Shown: positions 26,504-35,824 of the stretch, piece after piece
Layout: every line of letters begins with the position of its first letter
Position numbering within the stretch: the first letter of the stretch is position 1
Assembly: GCF_014775655.1 (NCBI RefSeq)
Contig: NZ_CP061274.1
Location: 930,001 to 994,000 of the forward strand
Source of the DNA: Clavibacter zhangzhiyongii
Lineage (GTDB): Bacteria > Actinomycetota > Actinomycetes > Actinomycetales > Microbacteriaceae
DNA length: 64,000 bases
Direction of reading: 5' to 3'
Program-made: the position numbers and the translations under genes
The notes under the pieces: model-generated
The model's input: only the letters and a program-made list of their open reading frames with translations
Told to the model about the DNA's origin: nothing
Database searches by the model: none

Positions 26504-26755
26504 TCAGCCCGCGAAGCCCCGCCAGCGCCCCGGGCCGGGGACGAGCGTACCGCGGACGGCCCGCTGCGAGCGCTGCCAGGCGTCGGGGGCCGGGCGCGCC
26601 GGCTGCTCCACGACCGGCTGGGTGGCGAGGGCCGCGAGGACGGCGGTCACCGCGGCGATCTCCTCCTCCGTGGGAGCACCGCCGAGGACGCGGAGCCCAC
26701 CCAGCGGGGCCGGGGATCCGCCGGTCGTGCCCGCCGCGTCGCGCGCGTCGCTCAC
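26504..26755 (-). CDS. accE: Acyl-CoA carboxylase epsilon subunit
   Basis: 83-residue basic/Pro-rich protein starting with GTG that overlaps the stop of the beta-subunit gene (GTGA). It has the small core [26 protein letters not shown] followed by a tail with Trp and Arg ([18 protein letters not shown]). This is the pattern of AccE/PccE epsilon subunits that bridge alpha and beta chains in actinobacterial carboxylases. Size, helix position and operon context agree. It is easy to miss because longer frames overlap it. Confidence 0.88.
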   Translation of the reverse strand: MSDARDAAGTTGGSPAPLGGLRVLGGAPTEEEIAAVTAVLAALATQPVVEQPARPAPDAWQRSQRAVRGTLVPGPGRWRGFAG

Positions 26756-28365
26756 AGCGGGATGTTCCCGTGCTTCTTCGGCGGCAGGCTGGCGCGCTTC
26801 GTGCGCAGCGCCCGCAGCGCCTTGACGACCGACGCGCGCGTGGCGGCCGGCTGGATCACGTTGTCGAGCTCGCCGCGCTCCGCCGCGAGGAACGGGCTCG
26901 CCACGTTGTACGTGTACTCGTTCGCGAGCCGCGTGCGCACGGCCGCGACGTCCTCGCCCGCGGCCTCGGCGCGCTTGATCTCGCCGCGGTACAGGATGTT
27001 GACGGCGCCCTGGCCGCCCATCACCGCGATCTCGGCCGTCGGCCACGCGAGGTTGATGTCGGCGCCCAGCTGCTTGGAGCCCATGACGATGTACGCGCCG
27101 CCGTAGGCCTTGCGCGTGATGACCGTGACGAGCGGCACGGTCGCCTCGGCGTACGCGTACAGCAGCTTCGCGCCGCGCCGGATGACGCCCGTCCACTCCT
27201 GGTCGGTGCCGGGCAGGTAGCCGGGTACGTCGACGAGCGTGAGGATCGGGATGGAGAACGCGTCGCAGAAGCGCACGAAACGGCTGGCCTTCTCGCCCGC
27301 CTCGATGTTGAGCGTGCCGGCCATCGCGTTCGGCTGGTTCGCGACGATGCCGACCGAGCGGCCCTCGACGCGGGCGAAGCCCACGATGATGTTCGGCGCG
27401 AACAGCGGCTGCGTCTCGAGGAACTCGCCGTCGTCGACGATGAGCTCGATGATCGTCCGCATGTCGTACGGCTGGTTCGGGCTGTCCGGGATGATCGTGT
27501 CGAGCTTGAGGTCCTGCGCGGTGGTCTCGAGGTCGGCCGTGCGGGGGAACTCCGGCAGCTCGGCGAGGTTGTTGTCCGGCAGGAAGCCGAGGAGCGTGCG
27601 CGCGTAGTCGAGCGCGTCGTCCTCGTCGCTCGCGAGGTAGTGCGAGACGCCCGAGACGCGGTTGTGCGTGAGCGCGCCGCCGAGCTCCTCGAAGCCGACC
27701 TCCTCGCCCGTGACGGTCTTGATGACGTCGGGGCCGGTGACGAACATGTGGCTGGTCTTGTCGACCATGATCACGAAGTCGGTGAGCGCGGGGGAGTACA
27801 CGGCGCCGCCGGCAGCCGGGCCCATGATGAGCGAGATCTGCGGGATGACGCCCGACGCGCGCGTGTTGAGGCGGAAGATCTCGCCGTACTTGCCGAGCGC
27901 GACCACGCCCTCCTGGATCCGGGCGCCGCCCGAGTCGAGGATGCCGATGATGGGCACGCCCGTCTTGATGGCGAGCTCCATGACCTTGATGATCTTCTCG
28001 CCGGCGACCTCGCCGAGCGAGCCGCCGAAGATCGTGAAGTCCTGCGAGTACACCGCCACCTGGCGGCCGTTGACGGTGCCCGTGCCGGTGACGACGGAGT
28101 CGCCGTAGGGCCGCTTCGCGTCCATGCCGAACGCGTGCGTGCGGTGGCGGACGAACTCGTCGAGCTCCACGAAGGACCCGTGGTCGAGCAGCTGGTCGAT
28201 GCGCTCGCGGGCGGTCATCTTGCCGCGCGCGTGCTGCTTCTCGATGGCGGCCTCGCCGCTCGCGGTGACGGCCTCGTGGTACCGCTTCTTCAGGTCGGCG
28301 AGCTTGCCGGCGGTCGTGTACATGTCCGGGGCCCCGGCGTCCTCGTCTGGCTCGTGTGCAGTCAC
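26752..28365 (-). CDS. accD5: Acyl-CoA carboxylase beta subunit (propionyl-/acetyl-CoA carboxyltransferase)
   Basis: 537-residue carboxyltransferase of the crotonase-like two-domain fold. It has [15 protein letters not shown] near the N-terminus, [27 protein letters not shown] and [16 protein letters not shown] in the N-domain. In the C-domain it has [13 protein letters not shown] and [14 protein letters not shown], the AccD5/PccB hallmarks. The GTG at 28365 is chosen because TACAGT ends 8 nt upstream (leaderless); an ATG 14 codons inside is the alternative. It is followed by overlapping accE and is divergent from birA. Confidence 0.94.
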   Translation of the reverse strand: MTAHEPDEDAGAPDMYTTAGKLADLKKRYHEAVTASGEAAIEKQHARGKMTARERIDQLLDHGSFVELDEFVRHRTHAFGMDAKRPYGDSVVTGTGTVNGRQVAVYSQDFTIFGGSLGEVAGEKIIKVMELAIKTGVPIIGILDSGGARIQEGVVALGKYGEIFRLNTRASGVIPQISLIMGPAAGGAVYSPALTDFVIMVDKTSHMFVTGPDVIKTVTGEEVGFEELGGALTHNRVSGVSHYLASDEDDALDYARTLLGFLPDNNLAELPEFPRTADLETTAQDLKLDTIIPDSPNQPYDMRTIIELIVDDGEFLETQPLFAPNIIVGFARVEGRSVGIVANQPNAMAGTLNIEAGEKASRFVRFCDAFSIPILTLVDVPGYLPGTDQEWTGVIRRGAKLLYAYAEATVPLVTVITRKAYGGAYIVMGSKQLGADINLAWPTAEIAVMGGQGAVNILYRGEIKRAEAAGEDVAAVRTRLANEYTYNVASPFLAAERGELDNVIQPAATRASVVKALRALRTKRASLPPKKHGNIPL

Positions 28366-28372
28366 CCGCCTC

Positions 28373-28378
28373 ACTGTA
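28373..28378 (-). promoter_or_regulatory. -10 hexamer of accD5-accE, leaderless
   Basis: On the minus strand TACAGT ends 8 nt before the GTG at 28365 and decides the start of the carboxyltransferase. Confidence 0.55.
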
Positions 28379-28460
28379 CCGGCGGGCATGGGCGCCGCCG
28401 TTGTGGACCGCCCACAGAAGGCGGCACCTCCGGGGTGCGATGACCTCCTGCTCGGGCCGG

Positions 28461-28466
28461 TACGGT
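28461..28466 (+). promoter_or_regulatory. -10 hexamer of birA, leaderless
   Basis: TACGGT ends 7 nt before the ATG at 28473. It lies back to back with the accD5 promoter in a 107-bp divergent spacer. Confidence 0.55.
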
Positions 28467-28472
28467 CTCCGC

Positions 28473-29255
28473 ATGGACCTCCCCCTCAGTCGCCTGGCCG
28501 CCCCGCGCCTGGTCGCCCTCGACACGGCCGGCTCGACCAACGACGAGCTGGCGCGGCGGGCGTCCGCGGATCCCGCCGCCTGGCCGGACGGCTCCGTCCT
28601 CCTGACGCTCGACCAGACCGCGGGCCGCGGACGCCGGGGCCGCGTCTGGGTCGCGCCGCCCGGGCGGACCCTCGCGGTGAGCGTGCTGTGCGCGCCCGGC
28701 CGCACCGACCTCGACCCCGGGTGGCTGCCGCTCATCGCGGGGCTCGCGCTCGTCGGGACGCTGCGCGACGTCGTGCCCGCGCCCGCGGAGGTCACGCTCA
28801 AGTGGCCGAACGACGTGCACGTCGACGGGCGGAAGGTCTCGGGGATCCTCGGCGAGCTCGTCGCGCCCGGCCGCCTCCTCGTCGGCACGGGCCTCAACCT
28901 GACGCTGGCGGAGGAGGAGCTGCCGACGGCGACGTCCACGTCCCTGCGGCTCGCGGGCGTCCACGACCCCGACGTCGACGCGATCCTCGCGGCCTACCTC
29001 GTCGCGTTCCGCACGCGGTACCGCGCCTGGGTGGACGCCGCGGGCGACGCGCGCGCCGCCGGGCTCGCGGACGAGATCGCGCGCACCTGCGCCACCGTCG
29101 GCCGCGACGTGCGCGTCGAGCTGCCGGGCGGCGGCGAGCTCCGCGGACGCGCGACGGCAGTGGACGACGACGGCCGGCTCACCGTGGAGTCCGGTGCGGA
29201 TCGCGCCGTGACGTCTGTCGCCGCAGGGGACGTGACGCATCTGCGGTATCAATGA
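28473..29255 (+). CDS. birA: Biotin-[acetyl-CoA-carboxylase] ligase
   Basis: Attaches biotin to the BCCP domain of the acyl-CoA carboxylase alpha chain. The 260-residue group I enzyme lacks the N-terminal DNA-binding domain of E. coli BirA. It has the biotinyl-AMP loop GRGRRGR at 51-57, AVSVLCAP, the catalytic Lys in [17 protein letters not shown] from residue 110 and GTGLNLTL. It is followed after 3 bp by the PH-domain gene, so they are cotranscribed. Confidence 0.95.
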   Translation: MDLPLSRLAAPRLVALDTAGSTNDELARRASADPAAWPDGSVLLTLDQTAGRGRRGRVWVAPPGRTLAVSVLCAPGRTDLDPGWLPLIAGLALVGTLRDVVPAPAEVTLKWPNDVHVDGRKVSGILGELVAPGRLLVGTGLNLTLAEEELPTATSTSLRLAGVHDPDVDAILAAYLVAFRTRYRAWVDAAGDARAAGLADEIARTCATVGRDVRVELPGGGELRGRATAVDDDGRLTVESGADRAVTSVAAGDVTHLRYQ

Positions 29256-29258
29256 GGC

Positions 29259-30053
29259 ATGGCGCACACGGGTGACACGCAGCGGTACGCACCCGGCGAG
29301 GGAGGACGGGCCCTCCCCGTCCGCGGCGGTCGCCGGGCCCGGCGCAAGGCCGAGAAGGAGGAGCGCCGTCGCCTCGCGGAGGACGAGGCCGGGCGCCTGA
29401 CGTCGTCGCACGACGTGGATCCGCGCCTCGGCCGCCCCGTCGCCCCGCCCGCCGCGCCGCCGCAGCAGGTGGTCGCCGCGGATCCGGAGCGCGTGCTCGT
29501 CCGCCTCCGACCGCACGGCCGCGCGCTCACGCTGCCCGTGCTGCTGCTCATCGCCATCTGCCTCACCGCCGGCTACTTCGGCGGCTGGTTCCCCGAGCCG
29601 TGGGAGAACATGCTGCTGCTCGTGTCGCTCGCGGGCGTCGCGGCGTTCGTCACGCTGCTCCCGGTGCTCGTCTGGCTCAACCGGCGCTACACGGTGACGA
29701 CCCGGCGGCTCATCGTCTCGCACGGGTTCTTCGTGCGCACCCGCCAGGAGCTGCTGCACTCGCGCGGCTACGACGTCACCCTGCGGCGCGGACCCCTGCA
29801 GCACCTGCACCGCAGCGGGCACGTGACCATCAACGCCGGTCTGGAGTCGCCCGTCGTGCTCCGCGACGTGCCGTCCGCGGCGCTCGTGGTCCAGGCCCTG
29901 CAGGACCTCATGGAGGAGAACGCCAACATGGTCGCCGAGCGGCGGCGCCAGGAGGAGTCCCGGCGCGGGCGCCCGGGGGATCCGATGTGGCGGCAGGGCG
30001 AGCCGGAGCGCTCGCCGTGGCCGGACGACACGCAGCCGTGGCAGCGCCGTTGA
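29259..30053 (+). CDS. PH-domain membrane protein
   Basis: 264 residues. A basic, disordered N-terminus (RGGRRARRKAEKEERRR) leads to two membrane helices at about 90-145, then a bacterial PH-like domain (RRYTVTTRRLIVSHGFFVRTRQELLHSRGYDVTL, GHVTINAG, LRDVPSA) and a polar Arg/Glu tail. This resembles actinobacterial membrane proteins found downstream of birA, such as Rv3278c. Function is unknown. The start is 3 bp after the birA stop. Confidence 0.82.
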   Translation: MAHTGDTQRYAPGEGGRALPVRGGRRARRKAEKEERRRLAEDEAGRLTSSHDVDPRLGRPVAPPAAPPQQVVAADPERVLVRLRPHGRALTLPVLLLIAICLTAGYFGGWFPEPWENMLLLVSLAGVAAFVTLLPVLVWLNRRYTVTTRRLIVSHGFFVRTRQELLHSRGYDVTLRRGPLQHLHRSGHVTINAGLESPVVLRDVPSAALVVQALQDLMEENANMVAERRRQEESRRGRPGDPMWRQGEPERSPWPDDTQPWQRR

Positions 30054-30099
30054 CCGCTCGCGTGAGACGGGAGCCCTCGGCGTCGGCGGCCGCCGGGCG

Positions 30100-30609
30100 C
30101 TAGGGGACCGTGACGCGCTCGTCGGGGGCGGCGGTGCGCGCGCCCGCAGCAGGCGGCGCCGCGTGGCGACGCGCGGGGGAGTAGACCCACTGGCGGTAGA
30201 GCACGAAGCGCACGGCGGATCCGAGGCCCAGGCCGATCACGTTGGCCGACACGTTGTCCGCGAGCGGCGAGGTCATCCCCAGCACGTAGTGCGAGACGTA
30301 CAGGCAGCCGAGGCCGATGACCATGCCGAGGAGGCTGACGGCGAGGAACTCGAGCGCCTCGCGGCCGCGGCGCGTCGTGCGCTGGTCGCCGAAGGTCCAG
30401 TAGCGGTTGCCCACCCAGTTGACGGCGATGGCCACGACGGTCGACGCGACCTTCGCGAGCAGCGGACCGGCCTCGAGGGCGTCGGGGTGGAGGACCGTGG
30501 CGCGCAGCAGGTTGAAGACGGCGAGGTCCACCAGGAAGCCGAGGCCGCCGACGAGCCCGAACTGCGCGATCTGCACGCCGAGCGAGGCGAGGGAGCGGCG
30601 TGGGGACAT
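30100..30609 (-). CDS. GtrA-family membrane protein
   Basis: 169 residues with four membrane helices, the GtrA fold. The first helix carries FGLVGGLGFLVDLAVFNLLR and the third region NWVGNRYWTFGD, typical family signatures. GtrA proteins move lipid-linked sugars across the membrane or help glycosyltransferases. ATG at 30609 begins the conserved part; longer in-frame extensions overlap the purK promoter region. It is divergent from purK and convergent with the PH-domain gene. A second GtrA copy is at 38789. Confidence 0.88.
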   Translation of the reverse strand: MSPRRSLASLGVQIAQFGLVGGLGFLVDLAVFNLLRATVLHPDALEAGPLLAKVASTVVAIAVNWVGNRYWTFGDQRTTRRGREALEFLAVSLLGMVIGLGCLYVSHYVLGMTSPLADNVSANVIGLGLGSAVRFVLYRQWVYSPARRHAAPPAAGARTAAPDERVTVP

Positions 30610-30745
30610 GGGCGGGGTCCGTCCGGGATGGGGGAGGATGGCGGGTGGCGCGACGGACGATGATACCGGCAGGTCCTGAGCGCCGACCGTCCCGCCGTCG
30701 CCCGCCGACGTCCGCGGGCCCACCCACCTGGAGGAAGAGGACACC

Positions 30746-31873
30746 ATGACGCCCATCGTCGGAGTCGTCGGAGGCGGCCAGCTCGCCCGGATGATGATCG
30801 CGCCCGCCGTGGAGCTCGGCATCGGGATCCGCGTGCTCGCGGAGGTGGAGGGCATGTCCGCGGGTCTCGCCGCCACCGCCGTCGGCGACTACCGCGACCT
30901 CGACGTGGTCCGCGCCTTCGCGCGCGAGGTCGACGTCATCACCTTCGACCACGAGCACGTGCCGCAGCACGTCCTGCGCGCGCTCGTCGCCGAGGGCGTC
31001 GCCGTGCACCCGGGGCCCGACGCCCTGCTCGTCGCGCAGGACAAGCTGCTCATGCGCGAGCGCCTCGAGCAGCTCGGCGTGCCGGTGCCCGTGTGGGCGC
31101 GCGTCGCCGACCGGGAGGCGCTCGCCGCGTTCCTCGCCGACAACGGCGGGGTCGGCGTCGTCAAGACCCCGCGCGGCGGCTACGACGGCAAGGGCGTCCG
31201 CGTCGTGCGCTCCGCGGAGGAGGCCGACGACTGGTTCGCCGCGCTCGGCCCGGGCGACGCGCTCCTCGCCGAGGAGCTCGTCGACTACGCACGCGAGCTG
31301 GCGCAGTCCGTCGCGCGGCGCCCCTCGGGGGAGATCGCGGCGTGGCCGGTCGTCGAGTCCATCCAGCGCGACGGCGTGTGCGCCGAGGTCATCGCCCCCG
31401 CGCACGGCGCCAGCCCCCGGCTCCGGGAGGCGGCGGAGGAGATGGCGCGCGGGATCGCCGAGGGGCTCGGGGTCACGGGCGTGCTCGCGGTCGAGCTGTT
31501 CGAGACCGTCGACGGCCGCCTGCTCGTCAACGAGCTGGCCATGCGCCCGCACAACACCGGCCACTGGTCGATGGACGGCGCGGTCACCGGCCAGTTCGAG
31601 CAGCACCTGCGGGCCGTGCTCGACCTGCCGCTCGGATCCACGCGGCCGCTCGCGCCCTGGTCGGTCATGATCAACGTCCTCGGCGGGCCCGAGGCCGGCA
31701 CGCTCGCCGACCGCTACCCGAAGGCGCTCGCCGACCAGCCCGAGGCGCGCTTCCACCTCTACGGCAAGGACCCGCGGCCGGGCCGCAAGGTCGGGCACGT
31801 CACCGTGGTGGGCGACGACCTCGACGAGACCGCGTACCGGGCGCGCGCCGCCGCCGCGTTCTTCCGGGGCTGA
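30746..31873 (+). CDS. purK: 5-(carboxyamino)imidazole ribonucleotide synthase
   Basis: ATP-dependent carboxylation of AIR in purine biosynthesis. The 375-residue ATP-grasp enzyme has GVVGGGQLARMM at the N-terminus, TFDHEHVP, GVVKTPRGGYDGKGV and NELAMRPHNTGHW. A clear ribosome site GAGGAAGAGG precedes the ATG. PurE follows, the usual purK-purE order of actinobacteria. Confidence 0.96.
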   Translation: MTPIVGVVGGGQLARMMIAPAVELGIGIRVLAEVEGMSAGLAATAVGDYRDLDVVRAFAREVDVITFDHEHVPQHVLRALVAEGVAVHPGPDALLVAQDKLLMRERLEQLGVPVPVWARVADREALAAFLADNGGVGVVKTPRGGYDGKGVRVVRSAEEADDWFAALGPGDALLAEELVDYARELAQSVARRPSGEIAAWPVVESIQRDGVCAEVIAPAHGASPRLREAAEEMARGIAEGLGVTGVLAVELFETVDGRLLVNELAMRPHNTGHWSMDGAVTGQFEQHLRAVLDLPLGSTRPLAPWSVMINVLGGPEAGTLADRYPKALADQPEARFHLYGKDPRPGRKVGHVTVVGDDLDETAYRARAAAAFFRG

Positions 31874-31953
31874 TCCGCGGGGGCGCGCCCGTCCGTCGTG
31901 CGCGGGTCGGGCGCGGGCTGCGTGGCGGGGCCGGGCGCGCGGGATCCGCCGCC

Positions 31954-31959
31954 TAGCAT
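31954..31959 (+). promoter_or_regulatory. -10 hexamer of purE, decides its start
   Basis: TAGCAT ends 8 nt before the GTG at 31967. The upstream ATG (31958) would lie inside this hexamer, so the GTG is preferred. Confidence 0.5.
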
Positions 31960-31966
31960 GGAGCCC

Positions 31967-32482
31967 GTGAATCCCGACACCCCTGCACTCGTCGGCCTGG
32001 TCATGGGCTCCGACTCCGACTGGAACGTGATGGAGAAGGCGTCCCTCGCGCTCGACGCCCTCGGCATCGCCCACGAGGTCGAGGTGCTCTCCGCGCATCG
32101 GACGCCCGAGCGGATGATCGCGTACGGCCAGTCCGCGCGCGAGCGCGGGATCCGCGTCATCGTCGCCGGCGCCGGCGGCGCCGCGCACCTGCCGGGCATG
32201 CTCGCGTCGGTCACGACCCTCCCCGTCATCGGCGTGCCCGTGCCGCTGGCGACCCTCGACGGCATGGACTCCCTGCTGTCCATCGTGCAGATGCCCGCGG
32301 GCGTGCCCGTCGCCACCGTCTCCATCGGCGGGGCCGAGAACGCCGGGCTCCTCGCCGCGCGGATCCTCTCGACCTCCGACGCGCGCATCGCGGACGCGCT
32401 GGCGCGCCATCGCGCCGAGCTGGCCGAGCTGGTGGAGCGGAAGAACGCCGCCCTGCAGCAGAAGGTCTCGTCGGGCGCGTGA
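31967..32482 (+). CDS. purE: N5-carboxyaminoimidazole ribonucleotide mutase
   Basis: Class I PurE of 171 residues; it isomerises the PurK product to CAIR. It has [16 protein letters not shown] with the active-site Ser/Asp loop, [11 protein letters not shown] with the catalytic His, and [15 protein letters not shown]. The start is the GTG that fits the leaderless -10; an ATG three codons upstream is the alternative. It ends with a GTGA overlap into the LCP gene, linking purine synthesis to a cell-wall ligase only by position. Confidence 0.95.
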   Translation: MNPDTPALVGLVMGSDSDWNVMEKASLALDALGIAHEVEVLSAHRTPERMIAYGQSARERGIRVIVAGAGGAAHLPGMLASVTTLPVIGVPVPLATLDGMDSLLSIVQMPAGVPVATVSIGGAENAGLLAARILSTSDARIADALARHRAELAELVERKNAALQQKVSSGA

Positions 32483-33828
32483 GCCTCACCCAGCCCATCC
32501 GGCACCCGGACAGCCGGTCGCCCCGGATCATGACCACCCGGGCCTGGTGGCTCGTGGTGCTCAACGTCCTCATCCCCGGATCCGCCCAGGTCCTCGCGGG
32601 GAACCGCCGCCTCGGCCGCGTGGGCCTCGCCTCGACGCTCGTCGTGTGGGGCCTCGCCGTCGTGGTCGGCGGCCTCGCGCTCTTCGCGCGCGGCGCGCTG
32701 ATCCAGCTGGTCTCGGAGGAGTGGCTGCTCGTGCTCCTCCAGGCGGTGCTCGCGGCCTACGCCGTGCTCTGGGTCGTGCTCGCGCTCGACACGCTGCGGC
32801 TCGCGCGCATCATCCGCGTCGCGCCGCGCGCCCGCGCCGTGATCGCGGCGCTGTCGGTGCTGCTCATGGTCGGCACCGCCGGATCCGCGGGCTACGCCGC
32901 GTACATCGTCGGCGTCGGCCGCGGCGCCCTCGGCGGGATCTTCGGCGACTACGCCACCGAGGCCCCCGTCGACGGCCGCTACAACATCATGCTGCTGGGC
33001 GGCGACGCGGGCAGCGACCGCGCCGGCCTCCGCCCCGACAGCATCACCGTCGTGAGCATCGACGCCGACACCGGGCACGCCACCATGGTCGGCCTCCCGC
33101 GTGACATGGAGAAGGTGCCGTTCTCCGACGGCTCGCCGCTCCAGGCGCGCTACCCGAAGGGCTACCAGCGCTGCGACGTGGACGCCTGCATGCTCAACTC
33201 CATCTACACGGAGGTGGAGGTCTACAAGCAGGACCTCTACCCGGATGCCGAGGAGAAGGGCAGCCTGCCCGGCATCGAGGCGATGCGCGAGGCGGTGGAG
33301 GGCGTCACCGGGCTCACCGTCCAGTACTACGCGCTCATCGACATGCAGGGGTTCTCCGACATGGTCGACGCGCTCGGCGGCATCGACATCGACGTGAAGC
33401 GCCGCATCGGCATGGGCTCGGGGCACGACGAGAAGTTCCGGCCGGTGCCGATCCCCGAGTGGATCGAGCCGGGCCAGCAGAAGCTCGACGGCTACCACGC
33501 GCTCTGGTACGCGCGCTCCCGCTACCAGACGACGGACTACGACCGCATGGCGCGCCAGCGCGAGGTGCAGCAGGCTGTGGTGCAGCAGTTCGACCCGGCC
33601 AACGTGCTCACCAAGTTCGACGCGATCGCCGAGGCCGGCCAGCAGGTCGTCAAGACGGACATCCCGCGCGGGATGCTCGGCTACTTCACGCAGCTCGCGC
33701 TGAAGACCAAGGACCAGCCCATCGACGACCTCGAGATCGTGCCGCCGCGCTTCGACTCGCAGAAGCCCGACTTCCCGGCGATCCGCCAGGCCATCCAGCA
33801 GCAGTTCGCCGCCGGCTCCGCGGGCTGA
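32479..33828 (+). CDS. LytR-CpsA-Psr (LCP) family cell-wall glycopolymer ligase
   Basis: 449 residues with several membrane helices in the first 150 (about four) and the extracytoplasmic LCP domain thereafter. Family residues include [37 protein letters not shown] and [22 protein letters not shown], the Arg/Asp residues that bind polyprenyl pyrophosphate. It transfers lipid-linked glycopolymers to peptidoglycan; in mycobacteria the homologue (CpsA1/Lcp1) attaches arabinogalactan. Here it stands at the edge of the galactan/arabinan gene block. It starts with GTG overlapping purE; an internal ATG 17 codons later is possible. Confidence 0.9.
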   Translation: MSLTQPIRHPDSRSPRIMTTRAWWLVVLNVLIPGSAQVLAGNRRLGRVGLASTLVVWGLAVVVGGLALFARGALIQLVSEEWLLVLLQAVLAAYAVLWVVLALDTLRLARIIRVAPRARAVIAALSVLLMVGTAGSAGYAAYIVGVGRGALGGIFGDYATEAPVDGRYNIMLLGGDAGSDRAGLRPDSITVVSIDADTGHATMVGLPRDMEKVPFSDGSPLQARYPKGYQRCDVDACMLNSIYTEVEVYKQDLYPDAEEKGSLPGIEAMREAVEGVTGLTVQYYALIDMQGFSDMVDALGGIDIDVKRRIGMGSGHDEKFRPVPIPEWIEPGQQKLDGYHALWYARSRYQTTDYDRMARQREVQQAVVQQFDPANVLTKFDAIAEAGQQVVKTDIPRGMLGYFTQLALKTKDQPIDDLEIVPPRFDSQKPDFPAIRQAIQQQFAAGSAG

Positions 33829-33843
33829 CCCGGCACGGGCCCG

Positions 33844-34983
33844 CTACAGGTCGGCGTGCAGCTGCCAGACCTTCTCGGCGGAGTCGCGCCAGCTGAAGGC
33901 GCGGGCGCGGTCCTGGCCGACGACGGCGAGGCGCTCGCGGGCCGACGCGTCGGACAGCAGGCCGCCGATGGCGTGCGCGAGGCGCTCGGGGTAGCCGTCG
34001 GCGTCCTCGCGCGGGACCACGACGCCCGCGTCCGCCGCGACCTCGAGGAGGGCGGGGGCGTCCGAGTGGACGACGGGCGTCCCGAAGGACAGCGCCTCGA
34101 CGACCGGGAGGCCGAAGCCCTCCGAGAGGCTGGGGTGCACGAAGACCGTGGCGCGGTCGAGCGCGACGGCGAGGTCGGCGTCGGCGAGGGATCCGAGGCT
34201 GCGGACGCGCGATGCGTCGACGCCCGCCTCGTCCGCGACCTGGGCGAGCTCCACGTCGCCCCACGTCGCGGGGCCGACGATGAGGAGCGGCAGGTCGCCG
34301 GTCTCGGGCCGGGCGAGCGCCTGCACGAGCGCCTGGACGCCCTTCCGGGGCTCGAGGCTGCCCACGGTGAGCAGGTAGTCGGCGGGGAGCTCCAGCGCCT
34401 CGGCGCGGGCGGCGGGATCCTCGGGCAGGGCGAGGCGCGGGCTGACGGCCCCGCCGATCACCCGCACGCGGTCGCCGAGGTCGACGTAGCGGGCCAGCTC
34501 CTCCGCGAGCGCGTGCGACGGGACGACCACGGCGTCGGCGTGCTTGCGGGCGCGCTTCGCCATGGCCTTCGTCCAGGAGACGGAGGCGCTCGTCATGCTC
34601 TCGGGGTGCGTCCACGCGTTGACGTCGTGGATGGTGGCGACGATCTGGTCGTGCGTGTTGACGCGGTCGTGGCGGCGCAGCGGCGCCAGGAGGCCGGGCG
34701 CGTGGACCATGCCGCTCGTGCCGGGCGTCGGCAGGCCCAGCTGCCAGGCACGTGAAAGCTCGCGGCGGGGGAGCGGCACGCGCGTGATCCGGGCGAGGCC
34801 CGGCAGGCGCGCCTCGAGGTCGGCCTGCTGCTCGGGCGTGACGGCGGAGACGACGCCCTCGACCTCGCACCCGCTGGGGGTGGTCGCGATGATCGCGCTC
34901 GTCAGGTCCTCGGCGTAGCGGCCGATACCGCCGGGGGTGGGCCCGGTCAGCTGGTCGATGATCACGCGCAGCGTGGTGGTCAC
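33844..34983 (-). CDS. GT4 family glycosyltransferase
   Basis: 379-residue retaining GT-B enzyme. The N-domain opens VIIDQLTGPTPGGIGRYAEDL. The C-domain has LLTVGSLEPRKGVQALVQAL, the nucleotide-binding HPSLSEGFGLPVVEALSFGTPVV with the conserved Glu, and SDAPALLEVAADA. The start is a GTG with GGAGG just upstream. It is convergent with LCP (15-bp gap) and last of a leftward series with the ABC exporter and rml genes. It probably adds a sugar, perhaps rhamnose, to the lipid-linked glycan; donor and acceptor are unknown. Confidence 0.88.
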   Translation of the reverse strand: MTTTLRVIIDQLTGPTPGGIGRYAEDLTSAIIATTPSGCEVEGVVSAVTPEQQADLEARLPGLARITRVPLPRRELSRAWQLGLPTPGTSGMVHAPGLLAPLRRHDRVNTHDQIVATIHDVNAWTHPESMTSASVSWTKAMAKRARKHADAVVVPSHALAEELARYVDLGDRVRVIGGAVSPRLALPEDPAARAEALELPADYLLTVGSLEPRKGVQALVQALARPETGDLPLLIVGPATWGDVELAQVADEAGVDASRVRSLGSLADADLAVALDRATVFVHPSLSEGFGLPVVEALSFGTPVVHSDAPALLEVAADAGVVVPREDADGYPERLAHAIGGLLSDASARERLAVVGQDRARAFSWRDSAEKVWQLHADL

Positions 34984-35035
34984 GGTCCTCCATCGCGCGG
35001 GTGTCGGGTCGGCCCGCGGGAGGACCATCGTACCG

Positions 35036-35065
35036 GCGCTCCTCCCGGGGACGCGGGAGGAGCGC
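35036..35065 (-). terminator. Hairpin after the exporter operon
   Basis: A 12-bp perfect stem (35036-35047 with 35054-35065) and 6-nt loop lie 12 nt after the stop of the Wzt-type ATPase gene. It separates that operon from the GT4 gene transcribed in the same direction. Confidence 0.75.
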
Positions 35066-35077
35066 GGCGCGGAGCGG

Positions 35078-35824
35078 CTAGCTCCGGCGCATCCGCTCGA
35101 CCGCGTCCTTGGACGGGCCGTCGAACGCGACCTTGCCGGACTGGATGAGGATCCCGCGCTCGCAGAGGTCGGACACCATGTCGAGGTCGTGGCTCACGAC
35201 GACGAGGGTCTTGCCCGCATCGTGCAGCTCGCGGATCTTCGCGAGGCACTTCCGCTGGAACGGCTCGTCGCCGACGGAGAGGATCTCGTCGACCAGCAGG
35301 ATGTCGACCTCGGTGTGGATGGCGACCGAGAACGCGAGCCGCAGGAACATGCCCGAGGAGTAGTGCTTGACCTCGGTGTCGATGAACTTCTCGATCTCGC
35401 TGAACGCCACGATCTGGTCGAAGCGCGCGTCGATCTCGTGCTGCTCCATGCCGAGGATGGCGGCGTTGAGGTAGATGTTCTCGCGACCCGAGAGGTCGGG
35501 GTGGAAGCCCGCGCCCACCTCGATGAGGCCGGCGATGCGGCCGCGTGCGAGCACCTCGCCGCTGTCGGGCTGGTAGACGCCGGAGATGAGCTTCAGCAGC
35601 GTCGACTTGCCGGATCCGTTGAAGCCGAGGAGCGCCACCGACTCACCGGGGCGGACGGAGAAGCTCACGTCCTCCAGCGCGTCGAACGTGCTGGCGAGGG
35701 GCTTGCGGCGGACGGCCGCGATGACCGTCTCCTTGATGGAGTGCGTGTGGCGGAGCAGGAACGACTTGCGCACGTTCTCCACGATGATGCGCGGGAGCGC
35801 TTCCGACTCAGAGGTCCTGGGCAA
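35078..35824 (-). CDS. Polysaccharide ABC exporter ATPase (Wzt/RfbE type)
   Basis: 248-residue ATPase of an ABC-2 glycan exporter. It has Walker A GFNGSGKST, the Q-loop region GLIEVGAGFHPDLSGRENIYLNAAILG typical of Wzt/TagH proteins, signature YSSGM and Walker B LLVDEILSVGD. It has no C-terminal carbohydrate-binding extension, so substrate recognition differs from E. coli Wzt; the mycobacterial galactan exporter Rv3781 is also short. TTG at 35824 overlaps the permease end and is the likely but not certain start; internal GTG codons are alternatives. It pairs with the permease gene upstream. Confidence 0.9.
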   Translation of the reverse strand: MPRTSESEALPRIIVENVRKSFLLRHTHSIKETVIAAVRRKPLASTFDALEDVSFSVRPGESVALLGFNGSGKSTLLKLISGVYQPDSGEVLARGRIAGLIEVGAGFHPDLSGRENIYLNAAILGMEQHEIDARFDQIVAFSEIEKFIDTEVKHYSSGMFLRLAFSVAIHTEVDILLVDEILSVGDEPFQRKCLAKIRELHDAGKTLVVVSHDLDMVSDLCERGILIQSGKVAFDGPSKDAVERMRRS